A DNA stretch of 64,000 nt from Lacibacter cauensis (GCF_007830055.1 NZ_VLLE01000003.1:248001-312000); one strand, 5' to 3'; positions 50,937-60,548 are shown, counted from the stretch's first letter. Numbers and translations are program-made. Notes: generated from the letters alone by a model not told the origin.

Positions 50937-52260
50937 GCGTGTTTCGTTGTTGTTCGTGCTAGCATTAGCAATCGTTTCTCAGGTACAATCGCAGGATAAT
51001 TCGCCCTGGAGCCGCTATGGTTTAGGCGATATTGTTCCGTCAGGTAACATTGTAAACAGAGGCATGGGCCACATTGGTGCTGCATACAGCGATTACCAAA
51101 CTATCAACTTCGTAAACCCCGCATCCTACAGTCGTTTTGGCCTGCAGCGCTCTATTCTCGATATCGGTATCGACATCAACAGCCGTAAGCTGAGCGATAA
51201 CAAAGGAAGCTCCTATACCTCTAACAATGCGGTGGTTCCTTACCTCGCAGCCGGTTTTCAAATAAAACCTCCCAAGGCAAAATACGACTGGGGCCTGGCT
51301 TTTGGTCTGCGACCGTTAACCAAAGTGAGTTACAATATTGTTTCGGGCAGCCGTTTAAATGCAGGCGACAGCGTTCTTTCCATTTACGAAGGAAGTGGCG
51401 GCAGCTACCAGGCTTTTGTTGGTTCGGCTATCGGTATTAAAAACTTAAGCATTGGTTTCAATACCGGCTACCGTTTTGGTACAGCCGATTACATTACAAG
51501 AGTAAGTATACTCAACGATACCGTACCCGACAGGTACCGGAACGGTCAAAAGAAAATCGGTAATAAATTTGGTGCAGCATTTTTAGAAGTGGGTCTGCAA
51601 TACCGCATTAAACTCGGTCTCGATACTGCCAGAAAACGTGCAAGCTTTTTACAACTGGGTGCGTATACAAGCTTACAAGGTAAAATGAGAGGCACCCGAG
51701 ACGAGGTACTGGAAGGTGTTTTTGTAATTGGTACTTCTGTTGGTAACGATACGGTTGTTTCAAAAGCCAATATGCCTACTACGCAGCTGTATCCATCTAC
51801 TTATGGTTTTGGTGCCATGTACGAGTTTGAAGGAAAGACCAGCTTGCGTATTGGTGCCGATCTGGTCTTGAGCAAATGGGCCGATTACCAATACAATGGT
51901 GCAAAGGATAATAACCTCCAGAACGGATGGCAGGTAAAAACCGGTGCACAGTTTATACCCGATATTACAGGCCGTTCAAAATCGTACTGGAACCAGGTAA
52001 TGTACCGTACCGGTTTCAATTATGGTCTTGAGCCATACAAGGTAAATGGCGATATGAACAGCTATGGTATTACGTTCGGCGTAGGCTTACCTATCCGCCG
52101 TTATTCGTATGCTGAATACAACAAGAATAACATTGTCAATGCAGCAGTAGAGTTTGGCCAGCGTGGTAACCGTACCATGTTGCTCCGTGAAAACTATTTC
52201 CGTTTTTCGGTAAGTTTCTCACTCAGCGATATCTGGTTCATCAAACGTAAATATGAGTAA
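50911..52260 (+). CDS. Outer-membrane beta-barrel protein, unknown
   Basis: The 449-residue protein has a signal peptide (KRVSLLFVLALAIVSQVQS) and a body of alternating strands ending in Tyr/Phe, with the family opening NSPWSRYGLGD and INFVNPASYSRFG. The last strand, NYFRFSVSFSLSDIWF, fits a barrel end. Similar proteins lie between coaX and lptC in many Bacteroidota (from memory). It overlaps coaX by 26 nt and lptC by 8 nt, which supports coupled expression. The role is unknown. Confidence 0.82.
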   Translation: MQSVSLIGKRVSLLFVLALAIVSQVQSQDNSPWSRYGLGDIVPSGNIVNRGMGHIGAAYSDYQTINFVNPASYSRFGLQRSILDIGIDINSRKLSDNKGSSYTSNNAVVPYLAAGFQIKPPKAKYDWGLAFGLRPLTKVSYNIVSGSRLNAGDSVLSIYEGSGGSYQAFVGSAIGIKNLSIGFNTGYRFGTADYITRVSILNDTVPDRYRNGQKKIGNKFGAAFLEVGLQYRIKLGLDTARKRASFLQLGAYTSLQGKMRGTRDEVLEGVFVIGTSVGNDTVVSKANMPTTQLYPSTYGFGAMYEFEGKTSLRIGADLVLSKWADYQYNGAKDNNLQNGWQVKTGAQFIPDITGRSKSYWNQVMYRTGFNYGLEPYKVNGDMNSYGITFGVGLPIRRYSYAEYNKNNIVNAAVEFGQRGNRTMLLRENYFRFSVSFSLSDIWFIKRKYE

Positions 52261-52831
52261 TCGTTTACACCATATCACCGCATTAAAAAAAGCAGCAGCA
52301 CTAATCATGGGCTGCTTTTTTTTCATGGCCTGCGAAAACAGTCTCGACCAGATTCGCCAGATGCAGCAACAAAAGCTGTCGGTAGATGAAGTAAAAGGCG
52401 TAACCAGTTTTCTGAGCCAGGCAGGTGTGGTAAAAGCAAAACTAACGGCGCCCTATATGCTCCGTTATTTCGACAGCGTGCCGAGGGTTGAATTTCCCCG
52501 TTCGCTGCATGTAGATTTTTACGACGACAGCACCCGCATTAAAAGCTACCTCAACGCCAAAAAGGCCGAATACTACGAGCAGCAGGGCCGTGTTATTTTG
52601 CGTGACAGTGTGGTGGTAATAAGTATTGATGGCGATACCTTAAAAACAGATGAACTGTTCTGGGAGCAGAACCTGCATAAACTCTATACCACCAGGGATG
52701 TGGAGATTCGTCAGCGTACCAAAACCATCTTCGGCAAAGGCTTCGAAAGCGATGAGCAGCTGAAAAACTTTAAACTCGACTCCATTACCGGAATTTTATT
52801 GGTAGGCGCTTCTAAATTTGCAGGCAATTAA
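52253..52831 (+). CDS. lptC: LPS export ABC transporter periplasmic protein LptC
   Basis: The 192-residue protein has a lipoprotein-type N-terminus (hydrophobic segment ending FMACE, Cys near residue 27) and the LptC fold: VTSFLSQAGVVKAKLTAPYMLRY, VEFPRSLHVDFYDDS, LNAKKAEYYEQQGRVILRDSVVVISI and TDELFWEQNLHKLYT. It bridges LPS from the inner-membrane LptBFG to LptA. Length is near normal. It ends the coaX-OMP-lptC block. Confidence 0.92.
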   Translation: MSNRLHHITALKKAAALIMGCFFFMACENSLDQIRQMQQQKLSVDEVKGVTSFLSQAGVVKAKLTAPYMLRYFDSVPRVEFPRSLHVDFYDDSTRIKSYLNAKKAEYYEQQGRVILRDSVVVISIDGDTLKTDELFWEQNLHKLYTTRDVEIRQRTKTIFGKGFESDEQLKNFKLDSITGILLVGASKFAGN

Positions 52832-53026
52832 TGCAACTGCATGTTCTCTTGTACCTGTTGAACATGATCAATCTGCTGCCAACCGCATAAAACAGATACA
52901 ATCGAAAACCAAAATGAGTTGTCTTTGTTAAATACAAATGGTACAAGCAATTAAAACAATCTTTGCAACAAAACCACGTTTATCCGAGTAGTAAACCAAC
53001 CATCAACGTACTAACCATACTTGCTT
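52832..53026. other. 195-nt intergenic gap
   Basis: I see no repeat, terminator or RNA in the gap between lptC and the MarR gene. It has A-rich tracts and a possible TTTG/TAAATACAAATG promoter-like stretch at about 52925-52945. Confidence 0.3.
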
Positions 53027-53482
53027 ATGAGCATTGAAAAAGACATCCTCCAAACCCGGAAATTCCGGAACGAACATCATAAATGCGTGGTGAATCTTAT
53101 TTACACACACAACTGGGTAACCGAACAGTTAAAACTGGTTCTGGAAGAAGAAGAACTTACATTACAACAGTACAATATCCTGCGCATTTTACGTGGCAGC
53201 GATACACCCCTTTCAACCTTGCAGATACGTGAACGTATGCTCGACAAAATGAGCGATACCAGCCGTATTGTAGACCGGTTGATTTTAAAAAACCTGGCAC
53301 TCAAAAGCATTAATAAAAAAGACAAGCGATTGGTTGATGTGAAAATTTCAGCAAAGGGAAAACGGCTGTTACAAAAACTCGATCAAACGGCGAACAACAT
53401 CGACAACGTTTTGAAGAATGTTTCTGAAACAGATGCAAGAGAATTGAACCGCCTGCTCGATAAAGTGCGTGGTTCTGTTTAA
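53027..53482 (+). CDS. MarR family transcriptional regulator
   Basis: The 151-residue protein has a winged-helix region: LTLQQYNILRILRGSDTPLSTLQIRERM as the recognition segment, then MSDTSRIVDRLILKNLALKS with the wing KKDKRLVDVKISAKGKRLL. MarR proteins sense small ligands or oxidation and repress nearby genes. The start is the ATG at 53027; an in-frame TTG at 53021 is the alternative. The GHL10 hydrolase gene begins 8 nt after its stop and may be in the same operon. Confidence 0.92.
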   Translation: MSIEKDILQTRKFRNEHHKCVVNLIYTHNWVTEQLKLVLEEEELTLQQYNILRILRGSDTPLSTLQIRERMLDKMSDTSRIVDRLILKNLALKSINKKDKRLVDVKISAKGKRLLQKLDQTANNIDNVLKNVSETDARELNRLLDKVRGSV

Positions 53483-53490
53483 ATTTAACC

Positions 53491-54693
53491 ATGCTAAGAT
53501 GCCTTTTATCGTTCGCAGCACTTTGCTTTGCTCTTTATCTTTCTGCACAAACAAAACAGGAGTTTCGTGCTGTATGGATCGCTACTGTTGACAATATCGA
53601 CTGGCCTTCGAAAAAAGGATTACCTGTCGATTCACAAAAAGCAGAGTTCATCCGCATACTCGATCTGCACAAACGCAATGGTATGAATGCTGTGGTAATG
53701 CAGGTACGTCCTGCAACGGATGCATTCTATCCATCGCCTTACGAACCATGGAGCGAATGGTTAAGCGGTGTACAGGGTAAACCACCTTCGCCTTATTACG
53801 ATCCTTTGGAGTTTATGATAACGGAAACACACAAACGTGGAATGGAGTTTCATGCATGGTGCAATCCTTATCGTGCCGATTTCAGTATTGGCAAAGCCTC
53901 TATTGCACCCTCGCATATTACACGCATGCATCCTGCCTGGTTTGTAGATTACGGAGGCAAGAAATATTTCGATCCCGGGAATAAAGAAGCACAGGCGTTT
54001 GTGGTGGAAGTGATTCGTGATATAACAGAGCGTTATGCTGTAGATGCTATTCACTTCGACGATTATTTTTATCCCTATCGTATTGCAGGCTTGGAATTTC
54101 CCGATGCACTTACATACAAACAATCTGGTAACAGCTTGTCGAAAGACGATTGGCGACGAAGCAATGTCGATTCGATCATTGTGGCGTTGAGTCGGATGAT
54201 CAAACAAACAAAACCTGCTGTAAAGTTTGGCATCAGTCCGTTTGGTGTTTGGCGCAACAAGGATAAAGATCCGCTGGGCAGTGCTACCAATGCCGGACAA
54301 ACCAACTACGACGATCTGTATGCAGATATTCTCTTATGGTTGCGCAACGGATGGATCGACTATGTAGCACCGCAACTCTATTGGGAGTTTGGTCATAAAG
54401 CAGCTCCTTACGAAGTGTTAATTGATTGGTGGAGTAAACATACCTATGGTAAACATTGTTACATTGGACTGGGTATTTATCGTGCAGGCAGTAACGATGC
54501 ATGGAAAGACAGTACGCTTATTCCACGACAGATCGAACTGCTGCGCAACACACCCAATATGCACGGTATGATTTTCTTCAGCAGTAAAACATTCAATAAA
54601 AATCCAAACGGATGGAACGATAGCTTGCGCACAAATTATTTTAAAGAACCGGCTTTGATTCCGGAGATGAATTGGTTACCTAAAAAGCATTAA
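53491..54693 (+). CDS. Exported glycosyl hydrolase-like 10 (GHL10) protein
   Basis: The 400-residue protein has a signal peptide (LRCLLSFAALCFALYLSA) and the GHL10 fold: EFRAVWIATVDNIDWPSK, LDLHKRNGMNAVVMQVRPATDAFYPS, HKRGMEFHAWCNPYRA and DAIHFDDYFYPY with acidic residues at the strand ends. The family cleaves glycosidic links in peptidoglycan-like polymers (DigH-type, inferred from family knowledge). It follows MarR by 8 nt and precedes the LOG gene by 2 nt. Confidence 0.9.
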   Translation: MLRCLLSFAALCFALYLSAQTKQEFRAVWIATVDNIDWPSKKGLPVDSQKAEFIRILDLHKRNGMNAVVMQVRPATDAFYPSPYEPWSEWLSGVQGKPPSPYYDPLEFMITETHKRGMEFHAWCNPYRADFSIGKASIAPSHITRMHPAWFVDYGGKKYFDPGNKEAQAFVVEVIRDITERYAVDAIHFDDYFYPYRIAGLEFPDALTYKQSGNSLSKDDWRRSNVDSIIVALSRMIKQTKPAVKFGISPFGVWRNKDKDPLGSATNAGQTNYDDLYADILLWLRNGWIDYVAPQLYWEFGHKAAPYEVLIDWWSKHTYGKHCYIGLGIYRAGSNDAWKDSTLIPRQIELLRNTPNMHGMIFFSSKTFNKNPNGWNDSLRTNYFKEPALIPEMNWLPKKH

Positions 54694-54695
54694 CG

Positions 54696-55460
54696 ATGGC
54701 AACAAACGAAAAACCGAAAGTTCAGCAGTCAATCAGCGAAATAAAATTTTTAGAAGGTCCACAAAGCCGTTTACGTGAATTCCGCTTTGCATGGAAAGTA
54801 ATGATGGAGTTTGTAAAAGGGTTCCGCAGCCTCACATTTGTAGGTCCATGCGTTACCATCTTCGGATCGGCACGTTATAACGAGGGACATGAATACTATG
54901 ACCTTACCCGCAAGGTAGGTGCCGAAGTTGCAAAGATGGGTTTTACGGTGATGACAGGTGGTGGCCCCGGTTTAATGGAAGCAGCCAATCGTGGTGCAAA
55001 AGATGTTGGCGGACGAAGTGTTGGCTGTAACATTGTATTACCACACGAGCAGGAGCCTAATCCATATCTCGACCGTTGGGTGGATATCCGTTACTTCTTT
55101 GTACGTAAAACACTGCTCATAAAATATTCCTACGCTTTTATTTGTATGCCCGGTGGGTTTGGTACGTTGGATGAGTTGTTTGAATCCATCACACTTATTC
55201 AAACAAAAAAGATCAAAGACTTTCCGGTAATTGTAATGGGTAAAGAGTTTCATAAAGAAATGATGGAGCATGTACAATTAATGAAGCAACGGGGAACCAT
55301 TTCTCCCGATGATGATCAACTCTTTGTTGTTACAGACTCGGTAGAAGAAGCCATACAGGTGCTGAAAGAAAAAAGTATCAAACGTTTCCATCTTCGTCCG
55401 GAAAAACAACGGCCGTTCCGTTGGTTGTTCGAACGCCGGTATTGGTTAAACAAGCGGTAG
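54696..55460 (+). CDS. LOG family protein (TIGR00730-type)
   Basis: The 254-residue Rossmann protein has VTIFGSARYNEGHEYYDL near residue 50, the phosphate loop VMTGGGPGLMEAANRGA and MPGGFGTLDELFE. This family hydrolyses nucleoside 5'-monophosphates; plant members make free cytokinins. The bacterial role here is probably nucleotide recycling. It is 2 nt after the GHL10 gene. Confidence 0.93.
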   Translation: MATNEKPKVQQSISEIKFLEGPQSRLREFRFAWKVMMEFVKGFRSLTFVGPCVTIFGSARYNEGHEYYDLTRKVGAEVAKMGFTVMTGGGPGLMEAANRGAKDVGGRSVGCNIVLPHEQEPNPYLDRWVDIRYFFVRKTLLIKYSYAFICMPGGFGTLDELFESITLIQTKKIKDFPVIVMGKEFHKEMMEHVQLMKQRGTISPDDDQLFVVTDSVEEAIQVLKEKSIKRFHLRPEKQRPFRWLFERRYWLNKR

Positions 55461-55468
55461 CAGGTAGA

Positions 55469-56365
55469 TTATTCGGTTGTTGCTTTTCGTTTATTCACGA
55501 AAAATACGCCGGTAAAAATGAGTACTGCTGCAATGAGTTTGGCTGCAGTAAGTGCTTCGTGAAAATAGAGAATGGAAATAACAGCTGAAAAAAGCGGCTG
55601 CAGGTAAATGTAGGCACCAACAGCAGAAGCGCTTAGATGCTGCAAACCATACACCGTAAAATAGTAAGCAAGAAAGGTTGCGCCGATCACCACAAAGGCG
55701 AGAGCAGCAAAATGCGATACGTTGAAACTGCTCCAGGCAATGGCTGCAAAATCGTTCCAGCAAAAAGGAAAAATCATGACCAGCCCGAAAGTAAACACCC
55801 AGCGTACCACATGTACAGGACTGTACTTTTGCATCAGCGGTTTTACCAGCACATAATAGAAAGCATAAAACACAGCATTGATGAGAATATAAATATCACC
55901 CAGCAGCATATTGCTGCCGATATCGTTCTGTTCTCTGCCTAATATCAGTAAGGCAGCTCCGCCAATGGCTGCCAGCAGACCGGTGATTTTCAGAACAGTA
56001 ATCTTTTCAGATCGTAAAGCAAACCCCAGCAGTAAAATAAAAACAGGTGTTGCAAGGATTAGCAGTGCTGCATGAATAGGTGTGGTTAAGGTCAGTCCTT
56101 TAATAAACATTAACTGGTTAACAGCAACACCGGTAAATGCACACAACAAAAAACGACCAATATCTTTTTTTTCAATACCGGCTTTGAGTGGCTTTAATGC
56201 AAACAATAACCAGAATAACAAAACGGCTACACCTACACGAATGAGATTGAGGCCAAACGGTTTCACCAACGAAGGTGAAATATATTTTACTACGCTGAAA
56301 TTAATGCCAAACAATAAGTTGGTGGTTAATACTGCCCAATGTGCTTTGATGGTTTCCTGCTTCAT
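55469..56365 (-). CDS. EamA/DMT family transporter
   Basis: The 298-residue protein has about ten transmembrane helices in two EamA repeats: HWAVLTTNLLFGINFSVVKYISPS at the start, and NAVFYAFYYVLVKPLMQK opening the second. It probably exports metabolites, amino acids or drugs. I chose the ATG at 56365 (MKQETIK). The frame is open further upstream, to 56692, but those residues are Cys- and Ser-rich and unlike the family. Confidence 0.9.
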   Translation of the reverse strand: MKQETIKAHWAVLTTNLLFGINFSVVKYISPSLVKPFGLNLIRVGVAVLLFWLLFALKPLKAGIEKKDIGRFLLCAFTGVAVNQLMFIKGLTLTTPIHAALLILATPVFILLLGFALRSEKITVLKITGLLAAIGGAALLILGREQNDIGSNMLLGDIYILINAVFYAFYYVLVKPLMQKYSPVHVVRWVFTFGLVMIFPFCWNDFAAIAWSSFNVSHFAALAFVVIGATFLAYYFTVYGLQHLSASAVGAYIYLQPLFSAVISILYFHEALTAAKLIAAVLIFTGVFFVNKRKATTE

Positions 56366-56447
56366 TAACCTGGTTGAAGAATGAAGCTGCAAAAGTAACG
56401 GAAAGCAAAATGAAACAGAGAAGAATGCAACACCATGTGAACTGTGA

Positions 56448-57545
56448 TTATTGCTTTGCAAGCAACAAATCCAGTTGTCTGATAAGAACTGGTTTAAATT
56501 CTTCAAAACTGGTAGTGGCAAAAGGGTGTTGATAGTTAAATGCAGCAGCCGTTTGTAATACACGTTGTAGTGTAACTTCTTTTTGTTGCAGGTAAGGAAA
56601 GAGCTGCAGCAACTGCATGTGTTGTGCAAGGTATTCCTGTTCGGGCTGGCCGGGTGTTGGAATAAGCACCGCCTTCTTTTGCAGATGAACAAGATCCATT
56701 AAACTCGTATAACCACTGCGGCACACAACCGACTTTGCAGCACAGATGGTTTCCTGTAACTGTTGTGCAGACAGGTGCGCATGCACCGTTACATGAGCAG
56801 GAACGTTGAAGGAAGTTGTTTCATTGGGTAAGCCCCGAACAAGTACCGTCTTTCCCTGGAAGCTGTGTAATGATTGCAGCAGTTGTGTTTCAAGAATTGT
56901 TCGTTGCGGTTCGGGGCCTGAAAGCATGATAAGCAGATCAATTTCTTCCTTTACCTCTACACGCTGCATGCGGCTGAGCAAACCCATGTAAACAGGTTGT
57001 ACCAATGGTTTGGCAGGGTGCGCAAGTTCGCCTGCAAGATTGGTGGCAGCGGCTGTATCGGGTACCCATACCGCAGTAAATTTTTTCATGTACACCGTAT
57101 GCAAGCGCTGCAGGATACGGTTCATCCATTTGCCTTTGCCCGAATGAATGAGTAATTGATGCGTGATGTAAACAGAAGGAACAGCCTTGCTGTAAAAGCC
57201 TGGCCGGTTATCGCTGATGATAAGATCAAACTGTTCCTGTTGCAACAGTTTTTGCAGCCATTGCTGTTCGTAACGAATGCTGTTGAAAATCGACGGCAGC
57301 TGTTGTGCAATGTTCAGAAACAGGGAAGCACCTTTACCATAACGGATATGATAACCCTTCAGCTGTTTTACTTCGATGTTGGGGAACTCCTGCAGCAGCA
57401 GTTTTTCAGGGGCACCACTGGTCGCCAGCACCACCTCGCAGCCAAGTTCCTGTAAAAAACGGATGAGGGGAATACAACGGGTAGCATGGCCCAGCCCCCA
57501 ATCGAGGGGCGACAGCAGAATCCGTGTATTTTTTAAACCGTTCAT
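56448..57545 (-). CDS. MurG-like glycosyltransferase
   Basis: The 365-residue GT-B protein starts with ILLSPLDWGLGHATRCIPLIRFLQELGCEVVLAT, the donor/acceptor-loop sequence of a MurG-like family common in Bacteroidota. It has LIMLSGPEPQRTILE near residue 210 and CRSGYTSLMDLVHLQKKAVLIPTPGQPEQEYLAQHM near 290, the UDP-sugar site. Lipid or surface sugar transfer is likely; the substrate is unknown. It is separate from the classical mur cluster. Confidence 0.85.
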   Translation of the reverse strand: MNGLKNTRILLSPLDWGLGHATRCIPLIRFLQELGCEVVLATSGAPEKLLLQEFPNIEVKQLKGYHIRYGKGASLFLNIAQQLPSIFNSIRYEQQWLQKLLQQEQFDLIISDNRPGFYSKAVPSVYITHQLLIHSGKGKWMNRILQRLHTVYMKKFTAVWVPDTAAATNLAGELAHPAKPLVQPVYMGLLSRMQRVEVKEEIDLLIMLSGPEPQRTILETQLLQSLHSFQGKTVLVRGLPNETTSFNVPAHVTVHAHLSAQQLQETICAAKSVVCRSGYTSLMDLVHLQKKAVLIPTPGQPEQEYLAQHMQLLQLFPYLQQKEVTLQRVLQTAAAFNYQHPFATTSFEEFKPVLIRQLDLLLAKQ

Positions 57546-57642
57546 CGGGTGCCAAACAATAATTGTGCGGGAAAGTAGTTATTTTACAAATCACCGATTA
57601 AACAAATATCCAATGATCCGTAAAAATTTTGTGAGTTTGCAG

Positions 57643-57771
57643 ATGCAGCGTTCAACTAAAATTATTTTTCTATTGTTAGTTACTGTGGCACTGTTTTTCG
57701 GAACAGGATGTAGTGCATCAAAGAAAAACAGTTGCGGCTGTCCCAACAAAAAAGGGATGGTGGGTTATTAA
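57643..57771 (+). CDS. Tiny lipoprotein
   Basis: This 42-residue protein has MQRSTKII, a hydrophobic stretch and the lipobox FGTGC near residue 23, then a Cys-containing tail SASKKNSCGCPNKKGM. The mature part is about 20 residues with CGC, a candidate metal or redox site. An in-frame ATG at 57613 could add 10 residues. Its small size limits the confidence; the lipobox is the support. Confidence 0.6.
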   Translation: MQRSTKIIFLLLVTVALFFGTGCSASKKNSCGCPNKKGMVGY

Positions 57772-57792
57772 ACAAATTGTTATCTGTTAGTT

Positions 57793-58044
57793 ATGAAGAG
57801 GAATCAGCGGAGAGATCTTCTGGTGCTGCTCAATAATCACCAACGCAGCCAGGAAGCCATCGATCACGAAGTGGAATGGTTACACGAACTGTTGTACCAT
57901 GTGGAAGAACTGGAAAACTTCTGCAAGGCACACGAGGTAATTGATTTGAACCGGTATAAAATTTACAGGCAAACCGGTAAGGTAAAGATGGCGGTGCTCC
58001 GCAGGGATTTCAAAGCATTCGAATTCATCAACAATAAGAACTAA
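57793..58044 (+). CDS. Conserved-looking small soluble protein, unknown
   Basis: The 83-residue protein is charged and helical: a first helix NQRRDLLVLLNNHQRSQEAIDHEVEWLHELL, then EELENFCKAHEVIDLNRYKIYRQTGKVKMAVLRRDFKAFE. I recognise no domain. It follows the tiny lipoprotein gene by 21 nt and ends in a very strong terminator, so it is likely real. Confidence 0.65.
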   Translation: MKRNQRRDLLVLLNNHQRSQEAIDHEVEWLHELLYHVEELENFCKAHEVIDLNRYKIYRQTGKVKMAVLRRDFKAFEFINNKN

Positions 58045-58071
58045 GAAATCAGAATATAGAAGATAGAATAC

Positions 58072-58105
58072 AGAAAAGGGAGATGGTAAGCCATCTCCCT
58101 TTTCT
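58072..58105. terminator. Strong bidirectional terminator
   Basis: A perfect 15-bp stem joins 58072-58086 and 58091-58105 around TAAG. It lies between the convergent 83-residue protein gene and the mannose-1-phosphate guanylyltransferase gene; the arms carry A- and T-rich ends suited to both directions. Confidence 0.9.
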
Positions 58106-58136
58106 ATCTGCTAAATGCTAGCTTCTATATTCTTCT

Positions 58137-59219
58137 TTAAAGAAACTTATCACCCTTATTCCGCTTCACTTCGGCTACGTATTCTTTAATCTCCTGTTCT
58201 TTTTCTTTTTTACAGATCAGCAATACATCGGCGGTATCTACTACAATAAAATCATCGAGACCCTGCAGCAACACCAACTTTTTATCGTTGGCATGCACTA
58301 CGTTTTTGGTGGCATCAATGATCATCACATTTTTACCGGCCACGGCGTTGCCAAAGTAATCCTTCTCCATGTTTTCATACGCACTGTTCCAGGTACCGAG
58401 ATCACTCCAGCCAAAAGACGATGGCATCACATACACATTATCGGCTTTTTCCATAATGCCATAGTCGATGGAAATATTGGTACACTGCGGATAAATGCGT
58501 TCAACAGCTTCCTGTTCATTAGCCGTGTTGAAATGCTCCTGCTCGGCAACAAACACTTCGTTCATTTCCGGTAAAAACTTTTCAAATGCTTTGATGATGT
58601 TCTTCACCTTCCACACAAAAATGCCGGCGTTCCATAAGAAGTCGCCGCTGGCTAAAAAGGTTTTCGCCAGTTCAAGATTGGGCTTTTCGGTAAAGGTCTT
58701 CACCTTGTACACGCTGTCGGCAACAGGCATGGCTTCATGCTGTATATAACCGTAACCGGTATTGGCGTAGGTTGGCTTAATACCCAGTGTAACCAGTGCG
58801 TTGATGTTGTTGACAAAATCGAACGCATCGGTACATACTTTGGTAAAAGCAGGTGCATCGAGAATCAGATGATCAGCCGGTGCACAAATCAATAACCCAT
58901 CGTTGTTGATCTTTTGCAGCTTGTGGGCAATATACGCCACACAGGGAGCTGTGTTTTTCCGGCTGGGCTCGCACAAAATATTGGCTGCCGGTAAATCGGG
59001 CAGCTGTTCCTGTACAATAGAAGCATATTCTGCCGATGTAACCACGTAAATATTCTCGTTGGGAATAAACTGCAGGTAGCGGTCGTAGGTACTTTGGATA
59101 AGCGTACGACCGGTATGTAAAATATCTAAAAACTGTTTGGGGTAAGCGGTGCGGCTCATGGGCCAGAACCGGCTGCCGATACCGCCGGCCATGATGGCTA
59201 CAAAATGATTCTTATTCAT
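58137..59219 (-). CDS. Mannose-1-phosphate guanylyltransferase
   Basis: The 360-residue enzyme makes GDP-mannose. It shows the nucleotidyl-transferase signature VAIMAGGIGSRFWPMSRTAYPKQFLDI, then the central CAPADHLIL, YGYIQHEA, FTEKPNLELAKTFLASGDFLWNAGIFVWK and SIDYGIMEKADNVYVMPSSFGWSDLGTW. GDP-mannose feeds surface sugars and GDP-fucose. The start is the ATG at 59219, since the frame extends upstream through repeat-like sequence. The single-domain form lacks the isomerase half. Confidence 0.93.
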   Translation of the reverse strand: MNKNHFVAIMAGGIGSRFWPMSRTAYPKQFLDILHTGRTLIQSTYDRYLQFIPNENIYVVTSAEYASIVQEQLPDLPAANILCEPSRKNTAPCVAYIAHKLQKINNDGLLICAPADHLILDAPAFTKVCTDAFDFVNNINALVTLGIKPTYANTGYGYIQHEAMPVADSVYKVKTFTEKPNLELAKTFLASGDFLWNAGIFVWKVKNIIKAFEKFLPEMNEVFVAEQEHFNTANEQEAVERIYPQCTNISIDYGIMEKADNVYVMPSSFGWSDLGTWNSAYENMEKDYFGNAVAGKNVMIIDATKNVVHANDKKLVLLQGLDDFIVVDTADVLLICKKEKEQEIKEYVAEVKRNKGDKFL

Positions 59220-59294
59220 GGTGCATACTGAGCGGCGAGTAGTGCGTGCTGAGTGGTGAGTTCCATTCACCATTCACCATTCACCATTCACCTT

Positions 59295-60269
59295 TTAGAT
59301 CAATCCTTCTTTAATTAAATCGTGCAAATGTATGATGCCCAGGTATTGGTTGTGCTGAACCACCAATAACTGGCTGATATTATTTTTCCGCATCAACTCC
59401 ATGGCATCAATGGCCAAGGCCTCTGCTTCAATCGTTTTGGGGTTGCGGGTCATAATCTGGTGGGCCTGTACGTCGTTGAACGAACTGTTTTTTTCCAGCA
59501 TACGGCGCAGATCACCATCGGTAATCACACCCAGCAGTTCGCCGGTTTCGTTCACCACGGCAGTGGCACCGAGCCGCTTCTTCGATATTTCAACAATCAC
59601 CTCTTTTAACGATGTATCGGCCGCTACTTTCGGCTGTTCGTTGTGGATGTACAGATCGGCCACCCGCAGGTAGAGTTTTTTGCCCAGTGCACCACCGGGG
59701 TGGAACTTGGCAAAATCTTCACTCTTAAATCCACGAAGCTCCATCAACGCTACAGCCAGGGCATCACCCATCACCATTTGAGCGGTGGTGCTGCTGGTGG
59801 GGGCCAGGTTATTCGGACAGGCTTCCTGGCTGACAGTAGTGTTGAGTACAAAATCGCTCTGCTTGGCGAGGTAGGATTCGGTATTACCAACCATACCAAT
59901 CACCGGGTTGCCAAAGTTCTTCACCAGCTGGGCAAGCACTTTAATTTCCGGACTTTCACCGCTTTTGCTGATGATCATCACCACATCGTGCTGCAAAATC
60001 ATCCCCAGGTCACCATGAATGGCTTCGGCTGCATGCAGGTACACGGCGGGTGTACCGGTAGAGTTGAGTGTAGCCACGATCTTTTGCGCAATGACGGCAC
60101 TTTTGCCGATACCACTCACAATCAGGCGGCCTTTGGCAGCAAGAATGGTACTGCAGATACGGGTAAAATCATCGGTCAGTAAGGCCACAAGTCCTTCAAT
60201 AGCACCGGCTTCCAGTGCAATGGTGCGGCGGGCAATCTGCAGGGGGTCAATATGCTTATTCTCTTCCAT
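59295..60269 (-). CDS. kdsD: Arabinose-5-phosphate isomerase KdsD (KpsF/GutQ family)
   Basis: The 324-residue enzyme turns ribulose-5-phosphate into arabinose-5-phosphate for Kdo. It has an SIS domain (ILAAKGRLIVSGIGKSAVIAQKIVATLNSTG, then SGESPEIKVLAQLV and NLAPTSSTTAQMVMGDALAV) followed by two CBS domains (ATAVVNETGELLGVITDGDLRRML and ISQLLVVQHNQYLGIIHLHDLI). I set the start at the ATG at 60269 (MEENKHID). It stands upstream of the GDP-mannose gene on the same strand. Confidence 0.94.
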   Translation of the reverse strand: MEENKHIDPLQIARRTIALEAGAIEGLVALLTDDFTRICSTILAAKGRLIVSGIGKSAVIAQKIVATLNSTGTPAVYLHAAEAIHGDLGMILQHDVVMIISKSGESPEIKVLAQLVKNFGNPVIGMVGNTESYLAKQSDFVLNTTVSQEACPNNLAPTSSTTAQMVMGDALAVALMELRGFKSEDFAKFHPGGALGKKLYLRVADLYIHNEQPKVAADTSLKEVIVEISKKRLGATAVVNETGELLGVITDGDLRRMLEKNSSFNDVQAHQIMTRNPKTIEAEALAIDAMELMRKNNISQLLVVQHNQYLGIIHLHDLIKEGLI

Positions 60270-60548
60270 CAGCGGGGCAAACCTAGTGCAATTCAGCAGA
60301 ACAGAAAAGCTAAACTGCAAAAAACGAAACCCGGCCATTTGTGCATATTTCGGTCTGGCAAATCCGTAAAAATGATTTATCTTATTTGTTGAACTTTTTT
60401 AGCAGGTTTTTGGCGAATTGCAAAAGGTAAACCCCGTTCAATTCAGTAACTTCGTGCCCCTTTAGCAAAAAAGCACAGTCTGTGCTTTCGCAACTACTTG
60501 CTTTTCAGAAATCCAGTTAGTTAAACCAAGCGTGAAGGAAATTAAGTG

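Noticed and set aside
56366-56692. N-terminal extension of the EamA transporter
   Set aside because: The residues are Cys- and Ser-rich, unlike the family, and the ATG at 56365 gives the normal length and topology.
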